This document shows, piece by piece, positions 35,157 through 53,290 of a stretch of 64,000 nucleotides of DNA. Location: contig NW_026947506.1 in the NCBI RefSeq assembly GCF_034190915.1, positions 12,399,501 through 12,463,500 of the forward strand. Direction: 5' to 3'. The translations under genes were made by a program, and so were the position numbers. A model generated the notes under the pieces. That model was not told where the DNA came from, did no database searches, and was given only the letters and a program-made list of their open reading frames with translations. The stretch is from Cavia porcellus. Taxonomy: Eukaryota > Chordata > Mammalia > Rodentia > Caviidae. Within the stretch, counting starts at the first letter, position 1. Every line of letters starts with the position of its first letter.

Positions 35157-36460
35157 TCATTTATCAGGCAACTGGTACCAGCCCCCTGGGGTGGGGGACT
35201 TCACTCCAAGTTGAGATGCTAACTGGATGTCCTTCTTTATGTAGACTGGGTCTGATAAAATGGGAGGAACCAACATCAGAGCAGTTACCTCCTCGGTTGG
35301 CCCCTCTGATGTAGTGGCTATTTTTCTAGCAGCCTGATCTGCCAAATTGTTTTCTAGGGTGAATAACAGCAACACTCTGAGGCAGCCAGACTGCTGCCAT
35401 CAAGTCTAGGATCTGTGGAGCATTTTTTTTTTAATCTTAGTCCTGGCCGAGTTTAAGAGACCTCATTGCTGGTAGATGGCTCCATGTACATGTACAGTAA
35501 CAAAAATATATCTACTGTCAGTATAGATGTTTACCCTCTTTCCTGTGGCTAGTTTTAGTGTCTCAGTCAAAGCAATGAGCTCTGCCTTTTGGGCAGAACG
35601 GCCAGGCTCTAACCGCTTAACCCAAAGTACCTCCTTTTCGGTGGTCACTGCTGCCCCAACCACTCATTTGCCATCCTGGATGAAGCCGCTTCCATCAGTG
35701 AAATAGTTGTTGGCATTTCCCAAAGGCTGGTCAGTAAGATCAGCCCATAGGTTCTGCCGCAGTTCGAGGATATCAGCACACTCATGGAGAGGTGTCCTCC
35801 GAGTTGTCATCAGGCATAAAGGTGGCTAGGTTTAAAGCTGAAGAAGTCTTGAAAACTACCAACTCTGTGTCTAGGAGCAGGGCCTGACAGTGTAAAATTC
35901 TAGCATTTGAGAGCCATTTTTCAGGATGGATTTTGATAAGAGTCTCCAAACTGTGGGAGATCACCACAGAAATGTTCTGTCCATAAGTAAGTTTTTTTTA
36001 GCCTCTTTAAGTAACCTTGCCACAGCAGCCAGCATTCTCAGGCAGGGGGGGCATCCTCCTGTCACTGGATCAATTCTTTTGGAGAGGTAGGCTATAGGCC
36101 TCTTCCAAGGGCCAATGTCCTGGGTTAGGACTCATTTGGCAATGCCCCTGAGTTTATTTATGAACAAGGTGAACAGCTTGGTAACTTCATGGAGTCCCAG
36201 GACTGAGGCCTCTGTCAAGGCCCACTTGTGCTGCTGGAAGGCCCATTCACATTTATCAGTCCAGTTCAGTGAATTTTGATTTTCTCCCATAAGGGAGTCA
36301 TATAGGGGGCGAGATTTTCAGTAAAATTTAGAATCCATAGCCTACAGTATCCAACTGCCCCCAGAAACTCTTGTACTTTTTTTTTTTTAATTCTCTCTCA
36401 TAGAGCAATTCTAACACCCTGGTTATCTTCTTGTTGGTAGCTTCTTGTAAACTCCCTCAG
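35157..36460 (-). pseudogene. Class I ERV RNase H and partial reverse transcriptase
   Basis: The minus frame at 35463-35663 reads as RNase H ([12 protein letters not shown], then [10 protein letters not shown] and YTDSRY with an acidic catalytic residue). 35157-35375 continues it (NLADQAA). 35782-35967 is the linker region (SNARILHCQALLLDT). Upstream to about 36400 there is connection-domain text with stops. The reverse transcriptase YxDD core was not found, so most of that domain is deleted. Confidence 0.8.
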
Positions 36461-36660
36461 TTCTCAAAGACCTTTTGTGCTATCTCTATTAACTGGCTGA
36501 GGGGCATTTTATCAAATCTCTCAAACCTTTGCAATTTTTGTCTAACATGTGGGGCGAACTGAGTTGCAAAGAGAACAACTGGTGATACTCCAGAAACCTC
36601 CTTAACTCTGGTTGTCCAATTGGGGTGGGATAAAGGAAAACATGGTTTTGGCATTCCAGA
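36457..36660 (-). pseudogene. Class I ERV gag capsid end
   Basis: The 65-codon minus frame contains APHVRQKLQRFE and PLSQLIEIAQKVFEN, a pattern seen at the C-terminus of gammaretroviral capsid. It abuts the truncated pol, so nucleocapsid and protease are lost or unreadable. Confidence 0.65.
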
Positions 36661-36934
36661 TCAGACAGCAGGCTTCATCTGGATGGCACACCGCTTTTTG
36701 TACCAGGGGCTGTGTGGCAGGCCATCGTTTTACTGAAATTATGTACTTAACAAAAAGGGCTTTTTCATGGGTAACAAAATTAATTGTGCCACATAATCTC
36801 TTAAATGTCTACAGCACATGCAAGAATTTGTATTTTATTTCTATAATCACCAGTCACATTAGCACAATAGTTGTTTCTTTTAAATTTAGATCGGCCCTTT
36901 TTTTCAGTACAAGACGAATTGTTTTTTGCAATCA

Positions 36935-37087
36935 AAATCTCAACTCCGTTTTTACAATCTATAACATTTCTGGAAATTCCCCTGCCCCAAACTCACAGTA
37001 TTGTAAATTATCCTGTTGGGCTCTTTGCTCTTGATTTGCAACACAAAGCTGCTTAAGCACCCCCCAACAATAGCCATGCCACAGAAA
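36935..37087 (-). repeat. MaLR-internal-like fragment inside the class I ERV
   Basis: About 150 bases align closely with 9431-9590 of the MaLR internal region, including the shared words AACTCACAGTATTG and AGCCATGCCACAG. Both are in the same orientation relative to the plus strand. It lies in the 5' internal part of the ERV, between gag and the leader. Confidence 0.75.
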
Positions 37088-37099
37088 GCATTTTCTCTT

Positions 37100-38245
37100 T
37101 TACATTTTTACTTTAAGACAAAACTACCCTTTTTTTACTTATCATTAGTCAATTACCTTTTTCTCTTGCTTTTTAGACAACATTAAAACCTTTAACAAGA
37201 TCCTTAAAGTGACCCTTTAGTACTCTAAAACATATTTAACCATTTTATGTCTTTTTACCACATTAAAATGCTGTATTTTAAAAAGCTGTAACCTTTTAAC
37301 TGGCTCAATTACAGACCTGGTTTTTACTTGGTAAAGTTGAAATGATTCTTAAAAACCATAAATATACATATATATGGACATATGCTTACATTTTAACCAG
37401 AAAGAAAAGTACTCTTTTTTAAAAGGCATGCCAAGGTTGCAAGTAATCAATTAAGGACTAAAACATTAAACAAGTTGCCACAACATAAAAGACACAAACA
37501 AAGGTTGTTTCATGCATAGTTTGATGAGGTAAAGGAAATAATTTTTATTATGATCCTTGAGTTTAATAAGCCATATGGATCCTGCAACAGACATGGGCAG
37601 TGAGCCGCTAAGTTAGTAATGAATTCAAACAGGCAGTTAATTCTATAGTACAAAAACTCTGAACATAACTATCTAAATCCTTTTTGGGCTTGCTGAAGGG
37701 TTTCCTAGAAGATAATGTTTTGTTAGATTTGGGGTAACCAAAAGGAGAACAATTAAGAATAAATGGACACAGACAGACATACAAGACAAGATAAGCTGCA
37801 GCAAAAATGGCCTCTGCTCAAAAATTGGCCAAATTTTGGAATTGGTCAAATTTTTGGATCTGGAGGAATTAACAAATTAACCAATGGAGCAGATCCCCTC
37901 CCAGGGCAGAGTCACAAATGGACGAGATTCATCCCAAAAAACTCTTCTGACTCTGTCCTCAGGAGGTCCTCACTCCCCAGATTGAGGGCATCCCCTCCCA
38001 ATGGAGTGGTTTCCCACTCCCCAAATTGAGGGCATTCCCTCCCAATGGAGTGATTCCTCACCCAGGACAGAGTCACAACGGGACAAAATCTGACCAAAAA
38101 AACCCAATTGACTCTGTCCTTGGGAGGTTCCCACTCCCCAAATTGAGGGCATCCCCTCCCAAAGTGCAAACTGACCATTTTCTAATTAATCCCTCCAGAG
38201 TACTTACTTTTAGGTGTTCAGAATTGAATTGGGGGTCTTTCTTCC
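37100..38245 (-). other. Class I ERV 5' leader and gag N-terminal region, with repeats
   Basis: Mostly A/T-rich sequence with no intact gag frame. At about 37895-38165 two units of roughly 130 bases repeat, each with CAGAGTCACAA, GACTCTGTCCT and CCAAATTGAGGGCAT; the latter motif plus CCCTCCCAATGGAGTG occurs in extra sub-repeats. Confidence 0.6.
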
Positions 38246-38263
38246 ATCCCAGATGAGCCTGCA
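38246..38263 (-). other. Primer-binding site, tRNA-Pro type (degenerate)
   Basis: Minus strand TGCAGGCTCATCTGGGAT lies two bases from the 5' LTR and matches the complement of the tRNA-Pro 3' end at about 14 of 18 positions. Proline priming is typical of murine gammaretroviruses and fits the pol motifs. Confidence 0.7.
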
Positions 38264-38265
38264 AA

Positions 38266-38748
38266 TGTGATAGTTTGAACCCCGGAATAAAATCCACAGA
38301 AGCAAGAAATTAAAATTTAGGGAGCAAGTGCTTTATTTTAGTCGAGGCCTGGGGAAGAAGCCTGTGGGAGCCAATATGGAGACCGCACACCTTACAGCTA
38401 AAAGGGTTGGGTTTTAAAGCCAAAAAACCACAGGAATGTTGCAAACTTTGACCCAGTTTGATAGCATCTGGGCTTCTTGATATCTCCTGTAATTTCCTTG
38501 TAGTTAAACCTTTCTTAAGGACAGCACATTTTATTACATATAGGCTGAAGGGGGTGGGAGGATTACAAGAAACTGAAACTTAAATCTTTTATGGGAAATG
38601 CAGACTTAACCTAAAAAGAATGGGGAGGGGAGGGAGATTTACAAGGAGCTGAAACTTAAGTCTTTACTGGAGATGGAATTTTAATCTCTATTGAAACGGC
38701 GAATACAGAACAGAAAGGAGGTACATTGGTTAGAACTAGTTTACAAAA
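38266..38748 (-). repeat. 5' LTR of the class I ERV
   Basis: Begins TGTGATAG and matches the other LTR with many scattered differences, so it is clearly older than the young class II ERV. Its outer end joins the second half of the family X LTR. Confidence 0.88.
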
Positions 38749-38749
38749 G

Positions 38750-39420
38750 TCTACTATGTCTGATATGAATTTGTGTTCTCTAAAGTCAAAGAATGAATTT
38801 TAGGAACAACAGACATTAAGATAAGAATATACTTACTGAGAAAAAGAAAGCTCCCTGAGATAGACAAGGGGTCCTGAGCAGGTTGCTAAACATTGTCCTT
38901 TCTAGGGACCTTTATAGAGTAAAATCATTTGGTGAGATGAGTTTAAGGTGGGGAAAACTAGGAACTCACAATGTAGATCGGCATAAGATGGGACAGAGCT
39001 ATGGTAGCCAATAAAATTATAAGTTCAGGTAAAGTTGATTAAATTGGGAACAAACTGGGAAGGGAGTCACACAAAAAGCAGGCATTATTAGGCAGCTGTA
39101 AATCTTTCCTTATGTGTTTGGGAGGGTGACTCTTAAGTTCATCAGGATGGTAGGAACTATTTAGAATGTCAGTCTTTAGGATAAGGATACATTTCTTTCA
39201 ATGGTGACTCCTGACTTCCTCAGAGTGCTATGGAACTATTTAGAATATCAGTCCTTAGGACATGGATGAATTTGCTTATCATTTGTCTTGAGCCTTGGCC
39301 CATAGCATGAGGTATGTGTCTTCCTCTTAGTTGCAAGTTATCTGGGCTCCTGCATGGGCTCCTTGGAGGACCTAGCCCTGTCTCATTGCCAATGGTATTT
39401 AAATAACTCAGCTGCCTGTA
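38750..39420 (-). repeat. LTR copy (family X), part after the class I ERV
   Basis: Continuation of the family X LTR interrupted at 32545. Matches 21690-22345 of unit A. Confidence 0.6.
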
Positions 39421-39619
39421 ACAGTATTGTTTGGAAAATTTATTAAAGATGTCTTATGCTCTGGTTGGATGATCTGGGGATGACAATGTGCAATGTATAT
39501 ACCAGTGTTGCCCCCTGAATGACATGTTTTGAAATTTAATTTTAGTTGATTTGTTGTTTTTTCCTTGAAATAAAATGGATTTGAAAATTAAAAGCTTAAG
39601 GTAAAGCTCTTCAGTACAA

Positions 39620-39978
39620 ACACTCCTCTGTCGAGCTGAGTTCACTACTGTAGAAGAATGGCAGCTCCCGAAGTCTCTGCACTGCAGTTTATCATTTAGA
39701 ATCATATTTTGCAGGGTGGGGTTCCATTTCCTGTTTATTCTTGACTTTTAAGGAGGGCAGTGGAGCAAGAGTCAGTCCGAAATGTGGAGGCGGGCTATAT
39801 GCACTGTCCAATCAGGCGGCCATTGCTGGCTGTGACTTCTGTCTCTTCTGGTGTCCCAGCATGATTTACCTGTTCTGAGCACAATACTGGTAGCAAAACA
39901 CTTGCTGGATCTCTTTTAGTACTTTCAATGTCATGTGGCCTGATTAGAAAAGAACCTGAGAGACCCTGGAGCCATGGA

Positions 39979-39981
<3 letters not shown>
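39620..39981 (+). promoter_or_regulatory. Promoter and exon 1 of the KRAB zinc-finger gene
   Basis: Contains GGAGGCGGG at 39786, a CCAAT box (GTCCAATCAGG at about 39806) and downstream text of the kind seen in first exons of rodent KRAB zinc-finger genes. Exon 1 ends AGCCATGGAATG|GTGAGG. The final ATG (39979-39981) is directly followed by the donor GT at 39982. This is the usual arrangement in which exon 1 adds only the start codon and the KRAB exon supplies the next residues. The earlier ATG at 39973 would meet a stop after splicing. The transcription start was not determined. Confidence 0.7.
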
Positions 39982-46736
<6,755 letters not shown>

Positions 46737-47516
46737 GCAATGTGGAAAAGCTTTTAACTCACATGGAGTTTGTAAGCAACATGAAAAATTTCACACAGAA
46801 GAAAAACTCTATGTATGTAAGCAATGTGGAAAAGTTTTTAAACCACATGGAGTTTGTAAGCAACACAAAAAAATTCACACTGGAGAGAAACCCTATGAAT
46901 GTAAGCAATGTGAGAAAGCATTTACCACACATGGACATTGTAAGGAACATGAAAGTATTCATACTGGAGAGAAATGCTATGTATGTAAGCAATGTGGAAA
47001 AGCTTTTACCACACACAGAGTTTGTAAACAGCATGAAAAAATTCACACTGGAGAGAAACCCTATGTAAGTAATGTGGGAAAGTTTTTACCCAGCATGGAC
47101 ATTGTAAGCATCATGAAAGTTCACACTCAAGATAAACCCAGTGTATATAAGCATCGTGAGAATGGTTTGAGCACACGTACATATGTGCATAATGCATGGA
47201 AATCTTCACACTGGGCAGAAAACTTATATTATGTAAGGAATGTGGGAAAAGTTTCAGCAGAAATGCTCATTGTCCAATACATGAAAGAATTGACACTTTT
47301 GAGAAACCGTATGTATGTAAAGAATGTGGGAAAGCTTTCACCACATATGGATATTCTAAAATACGTCAAAGACTTCACACTGGGGAGAAATCCTATGTAT
47401 ATAACAATGTGGCAAAGCTTTTACCACATACAGTCATTGCAAAACACATAAAAGAATTTGCACTGGGAAGAACTACTGGCTATGTAAGCAAGTGGAGACT
47501 CATTCAGCAGCCATAG
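46737..47516 (+). pseudogene. Decayed downstream zinc fingers of the same gene
   Basis: After the stop the finger text continues in the other frame. Four consecutive intact C2H2 motifs (about 46730-47065) keep all cysteines and histidines. A net 4-base loss near 47066-47072 shifts the frame again. The last recognisable fingers (about 47225-47395) contain LCKECGKSF and VCKECGKAF. So the ancestral array had at least about 22 fingers. In the predicted transcript this is 3' UTR. Confidence 0.85.
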
Positions 47517-48283
47517 TGTAAGTGAAATACACGAAGAAACTCACACTAGAGATAAATCCTATGTGTTATGGGAATCCTCTCAACACCCATCATAATTGTT
47601 ACATATCTGAAAGAGCTCACTGGCCTGAGATCCTCTTTGGATTTGCAATGTGAGAAATACAGCAATCCATATTTGTTGTTAAATACATAGAAAAAGTGTC
47701 CCTGGTCCAACAGTTTAGATCTAAGTTTACTTAAATATCCCCAGGAGACATGAAGAAATAATACAGAAGTTTGATGTCAACATTTCTTCACAAATTTTTC
47801 ATAAATGACAAATCTGAGGTGGGGCTCTCCTCTAGTGCACATGTTGTATGGTTTTCTGTTAATCACTTGTACCTCTCTAGATATTTTAAAGTGTCCTTGT
47901 GCTTCAACATGGCATCTTGTAATTAAACATGGTAAACTGAAATGTGCTTTTCACTTTCAAGTATGGAAAGTGACTGTTATAGTCAGGGATTGTGCACAGA
48001 GAACAATTGGATTGACAGGAGTTTATAATATTATTTTTGTAATACTCACCAGGAGTTAACACAGGAAATTGCAGGAAGTGTATCTGCAACACCAAAGACA
48101 TGGATTATTTATTCAAGAGACTAACTCCCACAGCAGCATCCCACAGGATTCCAGATAAAAATCCAGAGCTCAGGACAATGCCTCTTATGAGTCCTACCGG
48201 AGGTCCAGAGCCCACAAGAAGGACTCATGGATTCTCTTTTATGGATCCATTCTAGGAGGACCCAAGGGTCAGTGGTGGAAGCT
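47517..48283 (+). other. 3' flank of the zinc-finger gene and unidentified coding-like sequence
   Basis: 47517-48120 shows no recognised feature; a poly(A) site of the gene was not identified. 48121-48283 continues across the L1-type insertion into 51571-52000. Confidence 0.4.
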
Positions 48284-49035
48284 AGAAAGTCTATGCCAGA
48301 CTTCCAGGAGAATGTGGCAGATAAATAACAGCAGTTACGAAGGTTCTCTGATATAACCAGCTTAGAATCTAGGAATGGTGCATTGTGAGGACTCCTAAGC
48401 AAGGGGAGATATACCCTGCCAACACAGGAAAAAAACTACGCTGAGAGAAACCAACTGGAAATGCAATCCTGGTGCTATAACCGGAACAGATAAAATCACA
48501 GCAGGGAAGCTTGAACCCACACCTCTGGAAATCACAATTTGAATTTCCTGCCTCCACTGCTGCTGCATCCCACAGCAGGCAGAGAGATGCACGAAAGCTC
48601 TGATAGTGGGAATCAGTGAATGGAGTTGAGAGCAGGACTAGTGGGAGCCCTGCATTGACCTGTGGTGAGTGAAAGGAGTGGGGACCCTTCCATAGACTAG
48701 GAGGCTTCAAAAGAGTACATTCCAGGACTTGGCAGGCTAGCCAGAACTGGACATTGCAGTGACTTTAGTCACATATTCCCCTCTCAAGCGGGGTTGGTGC
48801 AGAGTGTTTGGCCTAGATGACGCCACTGATTAAGACCCTGTAGGCTAACTCAAACCAGGTACCAGTGCCTGGCGGTGCACCCTATCAGTCAAGCCTTCAC
48901 TAGGTTGTCCTGGAGGGGCAGGCCCAGAGAAGTTTGCCCAGGTCTGTGTTTCCCTAGTACACTGCAGTGGGTGGGAACACCTAGCCAGCAGATTCAAACT
49001 GTAATCCACAAAGAAAAAAATTGGGCCTCCTATAT

Positions 49036-50130
49036 ATACACTTGTATGGAAGGAACAAAAAGTATGGGAAGAGGGAGCAAGAAGAAAGGGGTTTCAGTCC
49101 CCAATCCTGAGAACACTGATCCAAGAAAGGTAAATGCAAAGGAGAATGAGGAGAAAAAACATGCAATATTAGACATGGCACCAATAGACATTAAGTGATA
49201 TCTCTGGAGCCTCATAGATGAGTTCAAAAGTGAAATATTTAATGAAATAAAGCAACACATAAGTAGAATACTTAAGGGAAATGCTAAGCACCACCCAAGA
49301 AAAAACAGATAGTAGAATGGAAAAACAGAAAAAAGGGGAGAATTGCTTGATGGAGAAAGTAGAGAAAACATGGAATACATGAACAAAATTCACAGAGATT
49401 ACAAGGAAACTAAAAACTATTGAAAGCTGGCATAACAGCTTGAGAAAACTAAGGATAGGTTATCTGAACTTGAGGGCAGATTTGTAATGCAGGAGCATGA
49501 AATGAAATATTTCTTAAAAATAACAAGAAAACAAACAGCAATAATACAAAGGCTAGAAGATGATAAGAGGATCTATAACTTTAGAATTAAGAACATAATA
49601 GAAATAGAGACACAAACAAATGAACTACCAAAGCTATTCACAGAAATAATCCAGGAGAATTTCCCTAATTTAGCAAAAGGTAAAGATACTCAGATGTATG
49701 AGGCATACAGGACCCCAGCCATCTACAACCCAAACAGAGCTACACCCAGGCATATAATAATCAAAATTACAGAAATCCAATATGAGAACAGAATCTTAAA
49801 AGCCATCAGAGACAAGAAACAGCTCACTTACAAAGGAACGCCCATCAGAATTACAGCAGACTTCTCGGTACAAACCATCAAATCATGAAGAGTGTGGGGG
49901 GAAATAATTTAAGCTTTGAAAGATAATAACCTCCAGACAAGACTGATATAACCTGCACAACTGTCCCTAGAAATTGATGGAAAAACAAGGTGCTTTTAGG
50001 ATAAAGAGGAACTAGGGGAATTTGCAACCACCAATTCAACTCTACAGAGGATACTGAAGGATATTCTAAAAAAAGAAAAATACCAAGATTCCAGAAACAG
50101 AGGCCACAATGAATGGAGCAGAATGTGAAA
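49036..50130 (+). pseudogene. L1 ORF1 (RNA-binding nucleic-acid chaperone), broken
   Basis: The N-terminal part (from about 49036) is basic. A coiled-coil region with stops covers 49200-49480. The open stretch 49487-49888 contains the RRM-like segment (RIYNFRIKNI, then YEAYRTPAIYNPNRATPRH) and the start of the C-terminal domain (GTPIRITADFS). After a stop the C-terminal domain continues to about 50130 (ALKDNNLQ, FATTNSTLQRILKDI). The order is that of ORF1p, which normally forms a trimer on L1 RNA. The stops make this copy non-functional. Confidence 0.85.
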
Positions 50131-50868
50131 TGAAGAAGACAAACTGACAACTAATGACATAAAAAGAGCTCCACAGAAACGAGGCAGAGAATGTTGGATG
50201 CTTGGAACAGCTATTTTGGAGAAAACAAGACATCATAATAGCTAGTGCTGATTTAATGTCATCTTGTTTTGAAGTCCCATCAAGCTTTTGTTCTTCTGTC
50301 TCCATCAGTCTTAATATGTTGTATCTTACTGGGTTTTATTATATGTGATAATATAAACAAAAACTTCTATAGACAAGGAGATTATACACAAACCATAGTT
50401 CATTATCTGTTAGTTGATTCTAAATACCCTGTAATACTGTCATTCTCTTGAATGGTTATACACTGTGCTGATATATTTGATGCTACAGTATACGAAGTTA
50501 TACTCAAAGATCTCAAGGAAAGAGACAATATGGTAACTACCTTTATGTTGGGATATCTTGTGGTGAAACACTATTTTGCTTAAATGTTTATGTTTTGACC
50601 TGTGCTGTTTTGTTGTTATGCCCTCTTTTATCTCAATCTCCTTTTTTTATTATTTACTTTTTTATTTTTATCTTTTTAATTAAGGGAAAGATAAATAAAA
50701 AATAGCAGGATATATTATAGTAATCCACTTTGATTTCCTATTAATTTTATTTGAAACCCTGTATTGCTCTCACCATCTTGTTTTGACTGATTTTCCTCTA
50801 TTCTGTTTTGCTTGATAGTACCAAGTTATATCTAAAAGTATAGGCAACAACTGTGAAGACTTCATAAG

Positions 50869-50959
50869 ACAGGACTTCATAAGAAGATAATAGTTAACCA
50901 GAATAAGACTCATTATGATGCTCATTCTGGTTAACTATTATCTTCTTATGAAGTCCTGT
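50869..50959. repeat. Perfect 36-bp inverted repeat with 19-base loop
   Basis: Arms 50869-50904 and 50924-50959 are exact reverse complements; the loop is 50905-50923. The right arm lies at its native place in the L1 3' UTR, as judged from the related fragment at 53085-53115, while the left arm has no counterpart there. It looks like a copied-back segment created by a local template switch. Confidence 0.9.
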
Positions 50960-52039
50960 AATGTCTCCAATGTTTTGGTTTTATTGCTTTTGTTCTTTAC
51001 TCTTTTGTTCAATTTTATTATAACTGATGATATAGGCAATTCTTTTTAAGATAGCAAGAGGCAGTATGGTAACCATTGTTGATCACCTTGTATTTTGTTT
51101 TTACATTATGCATTATGTCCATCCTTTTGATTTGACTGACTCTGTTTTGTTATGTCACATTTGATTTTACTCTGTTCAAAAAAAAGTAATAAGCACTGTG
51201 GGAGCAATAAAAACCAAAATGTGTAATTGTCATTCTACAAAAGAGAGAAAAAAAATGCTCTAAAGGATATAACAGCATGTATATTTAAATGTATAAGATA
51301 CATTAACATATTACTGAGTTTTGTTGGATCATTGAACAGAACTGTTTGCAGTCTCACTGTTTGAAAGTCCACTTTATATGCTTTAATTTTGTAACTTGAA
51401 CAACTATTTCTAAGAGACAATATGTAATCTATTAACTAGTGATTTTCTACTGTTTATTTTTTCTGAAATTCTGTGTATATTGTACTCTTTTTCTGTTTTA
51501 TTCTTTATCACTTTAAATAAAATTTTTTAAAAATGTAAAAAAAAAAAAAAAGAAAGAAAGTCTATGCCAGCAGGATGAAAGAGCTGTGCTAGTGGGATGA
51601 GGGTTCTATGCTGTAGCTGAGAAGTCACACAACAAAGAAAAGGGATATCCTGAAAGGCAACATCGCTGTCCTCAGCGACATGGAGGCCACAAGCTCCTTC
51701 AATGACAAGCACAGTTGGATACATGCCAGGAAGCAGCATGACAAGCTCATCCTGGAGACCAAGCAGCACCTGTCTTTGCCTCCAGAGCCAGGAAGCAATG
51801 CTCGATGTGAGGACCAAGGCTTCTCAAGGAGAACCAACAGCTCAGACAACAACTCGTAGGAGAACCCACAATGCCTCCTTAGCACCTCAACCCTCATCCC
51901 TTCTTCACGACCTATTTATCCTGGCAACTTTCCTCAGGTGGAGCATCTTCACTCAATGCCATGCTGATGTAATCCAGCTGGTGCTAAATTGATCACCAGT
52001 TCTTAATCCAAAACAATGTCTATGTACTTAATGTTTGTC

Positions 52040-52300
52040 TTTAAAACTTAATTTTTATATTTTTTGGTGAATTGTAATGTTTTTATTTAAAGAGAAAAAA
52101 ACAGAAAAAAGAGTAGAAATAACACAGAATTTCAGAAAAATAAACAATAAGAAATCACTAGTTGATAAGTTACATATTGTCATCTTAGAAATGTTTGTTG
52201 AAGTTACAAAATTAAAGCATACAAAGTGACATTCAAATAATAACACTGCAAACAGTTCTGTTCAGTGATCTCACAAAAACTTAGTAATATGCTTATGTGC
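52040..52300 (-). mobile_element. L1 3' end, reverse
   Basis: Reverse complement of the 51240-51530 type of 3' terminus (for example AACAATAAGAAATCACTAGT and GCAAACAGTTCTGTTCAGTG). The T-rich stretch at 52035-52085 may be its reverse tail. Confidence 0.8.
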
Positions 52301-52829
52301 CCTACACACTTGTTTTTTATCTTAAAGAGGGTAAGATTAAACATGACAGAACAGAACAGTTCATAAGAAAACAAGCAAGTCCACTGGAGCAAAGCAAGTC
52401 CACTGGAGATGTTCACTGTCTATCTTTCTATCTCTGATTTTCTTCCAAATAGCTGTTCCCATCTTCACATGCATTGAATATATACTGAACATTATAGAAG
52501 TAATAAATAATTACAGTATGGTGAAGGCTTTTTTGGTGTTCAAGACCTGATTTGGGGAAAGTTGATAATGACTAAAATAATGTCTCTCATTTTCTTCATA
52601 GTAGCTGTCTTTATCTTTATGTGTGCTGAAATTGAACATAATAAACTAGACTAATATCACTCTGAAGAGTGAATAATAGTATCCTGAGAAAGAGAAAGGT
52701 GAGGAATTGCCTAAACAAAGGAGACAGAGGACATTGTTAAAAGTATATCAGGATTTAAAAGCTACAATAGTCTTATTGCTCTGTGTACTTTGACTATATT
52801 TTGTTCTGGTCTGTCTACTCAGATTAGAT

Positions 52830-53290
52830 TTGATGGCACAGACATATAACCCAATAATAGCAGGTTGTACCATGTTAACTATCCTTAATTTCCTATTAAC
52901 TTAAACTGAAACCCTGTATTACTTATATTGTCTTACTATGACTGATCTTATTTGGAGCTGGTTTGTTTGAATGCTATTTTGCCTTGCTGATTTTATTAAC
53001 ATTTGCTATGCTTGCTAGTATCAGGTCTAAGAGCAAAGGCAACTACTCTGAAGATGACAAGATGTAAAAGATGTCCATTCCAGTTTTGATTATTAATTGT
53101 TTTCAAGTCCTACAATGTCTTCAATGTTGTACTTTCATAAAAATAGCGATGTATTGCTATGCTTAACGATGTAATGCCTGATGATGTGGAAAATTCTAGT
53201 GAAAATAACAAGAGAAAGCATAGTAACTACTGCAGGTCACATAATAGTGTGGTCTTATGTGTCTTTTTCATATCATGCTTTTCTAGGAAT
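52830..53290 (+). mobile_element. L1 3' UTR fragment
   Basis: Aligns with 50690-51120 of the HAL1-like element (CTTAATTTCCTATTAACTT, then GATGATGTGGAAAATTCTAG). It lacks the inverted repeat described there. Confidence 0.75.

Larger units (their letters stand above)
32546..38748 (-). mobile_element. Class I (gammaretrovirus-like) ERV provirus, decayed
   Basis: LTRs at 32546-33145 (600 bp, with an ID SINE inside) and 38266-38748 (483 bp) both begin TGTGATAG. It was inserted into the family X LTR of unit B, whose halves rejoin exactly (GATCTA before, GTCTACTATG after). TCTA at 32542-32545 and 38750-38753 is a likely 4-bp target duplication, as usual for gammaretroviruses. A proline-type primer site, gag capsid end, partial reverse transcriptase, RNase H, integrase and an env start occur in order on the minus strand, all broken. 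Much of protease and the N-terminal reverse transcriptase is missing. Confidence 0.92.
48300..51554 (+). mobile_element. HAL1-like L1 element: 5' UTR, ORF1, 3' UTR, no ORF2
   Basis: Flanked by the 16-base target duplication AGAAAGTCTATGCCAG (48284-48299 and 51555-51570) and ending in a 3' A run (51537-51551), so both ends are known. The 5' UTR (48300-49035) matches 62270-63015. ORF1 (about 49036-50130) is broken. The 3' UTR (about 50190-51536) matches the 3' end of the ORF2-bearing L1 at 2440-2850. No ORF2 text lies between. Half-L1 (HAL1) elements with this layout are known in mammals and are moved in trans by L1 proteins. Confidence 0.88.
48121..52000 (+). other. Possible retrocopy of an unknown gene, split by the L1-type element
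   Basis: Sequence at 48121-48299 and 51571-52000 becomes continuous when the 48300-51554 insertion and one target duplication are ignored. It has higher GC content than its surroundings and readable stretches such as NASYESYRRSRAHKKDSW (48178-48231) and SDMEATSSFNDKHSW (51676-51720), but several stops. I cannot name a parent gene. It could also be unrelated unique DNA. Confidence 0.3.

Noticed and set aside
48875..49393. Minus-strand frames rich in F, L and S
   Set aside because: They are the antisense of the A-rich L1 ORF1 region and have no independent support.
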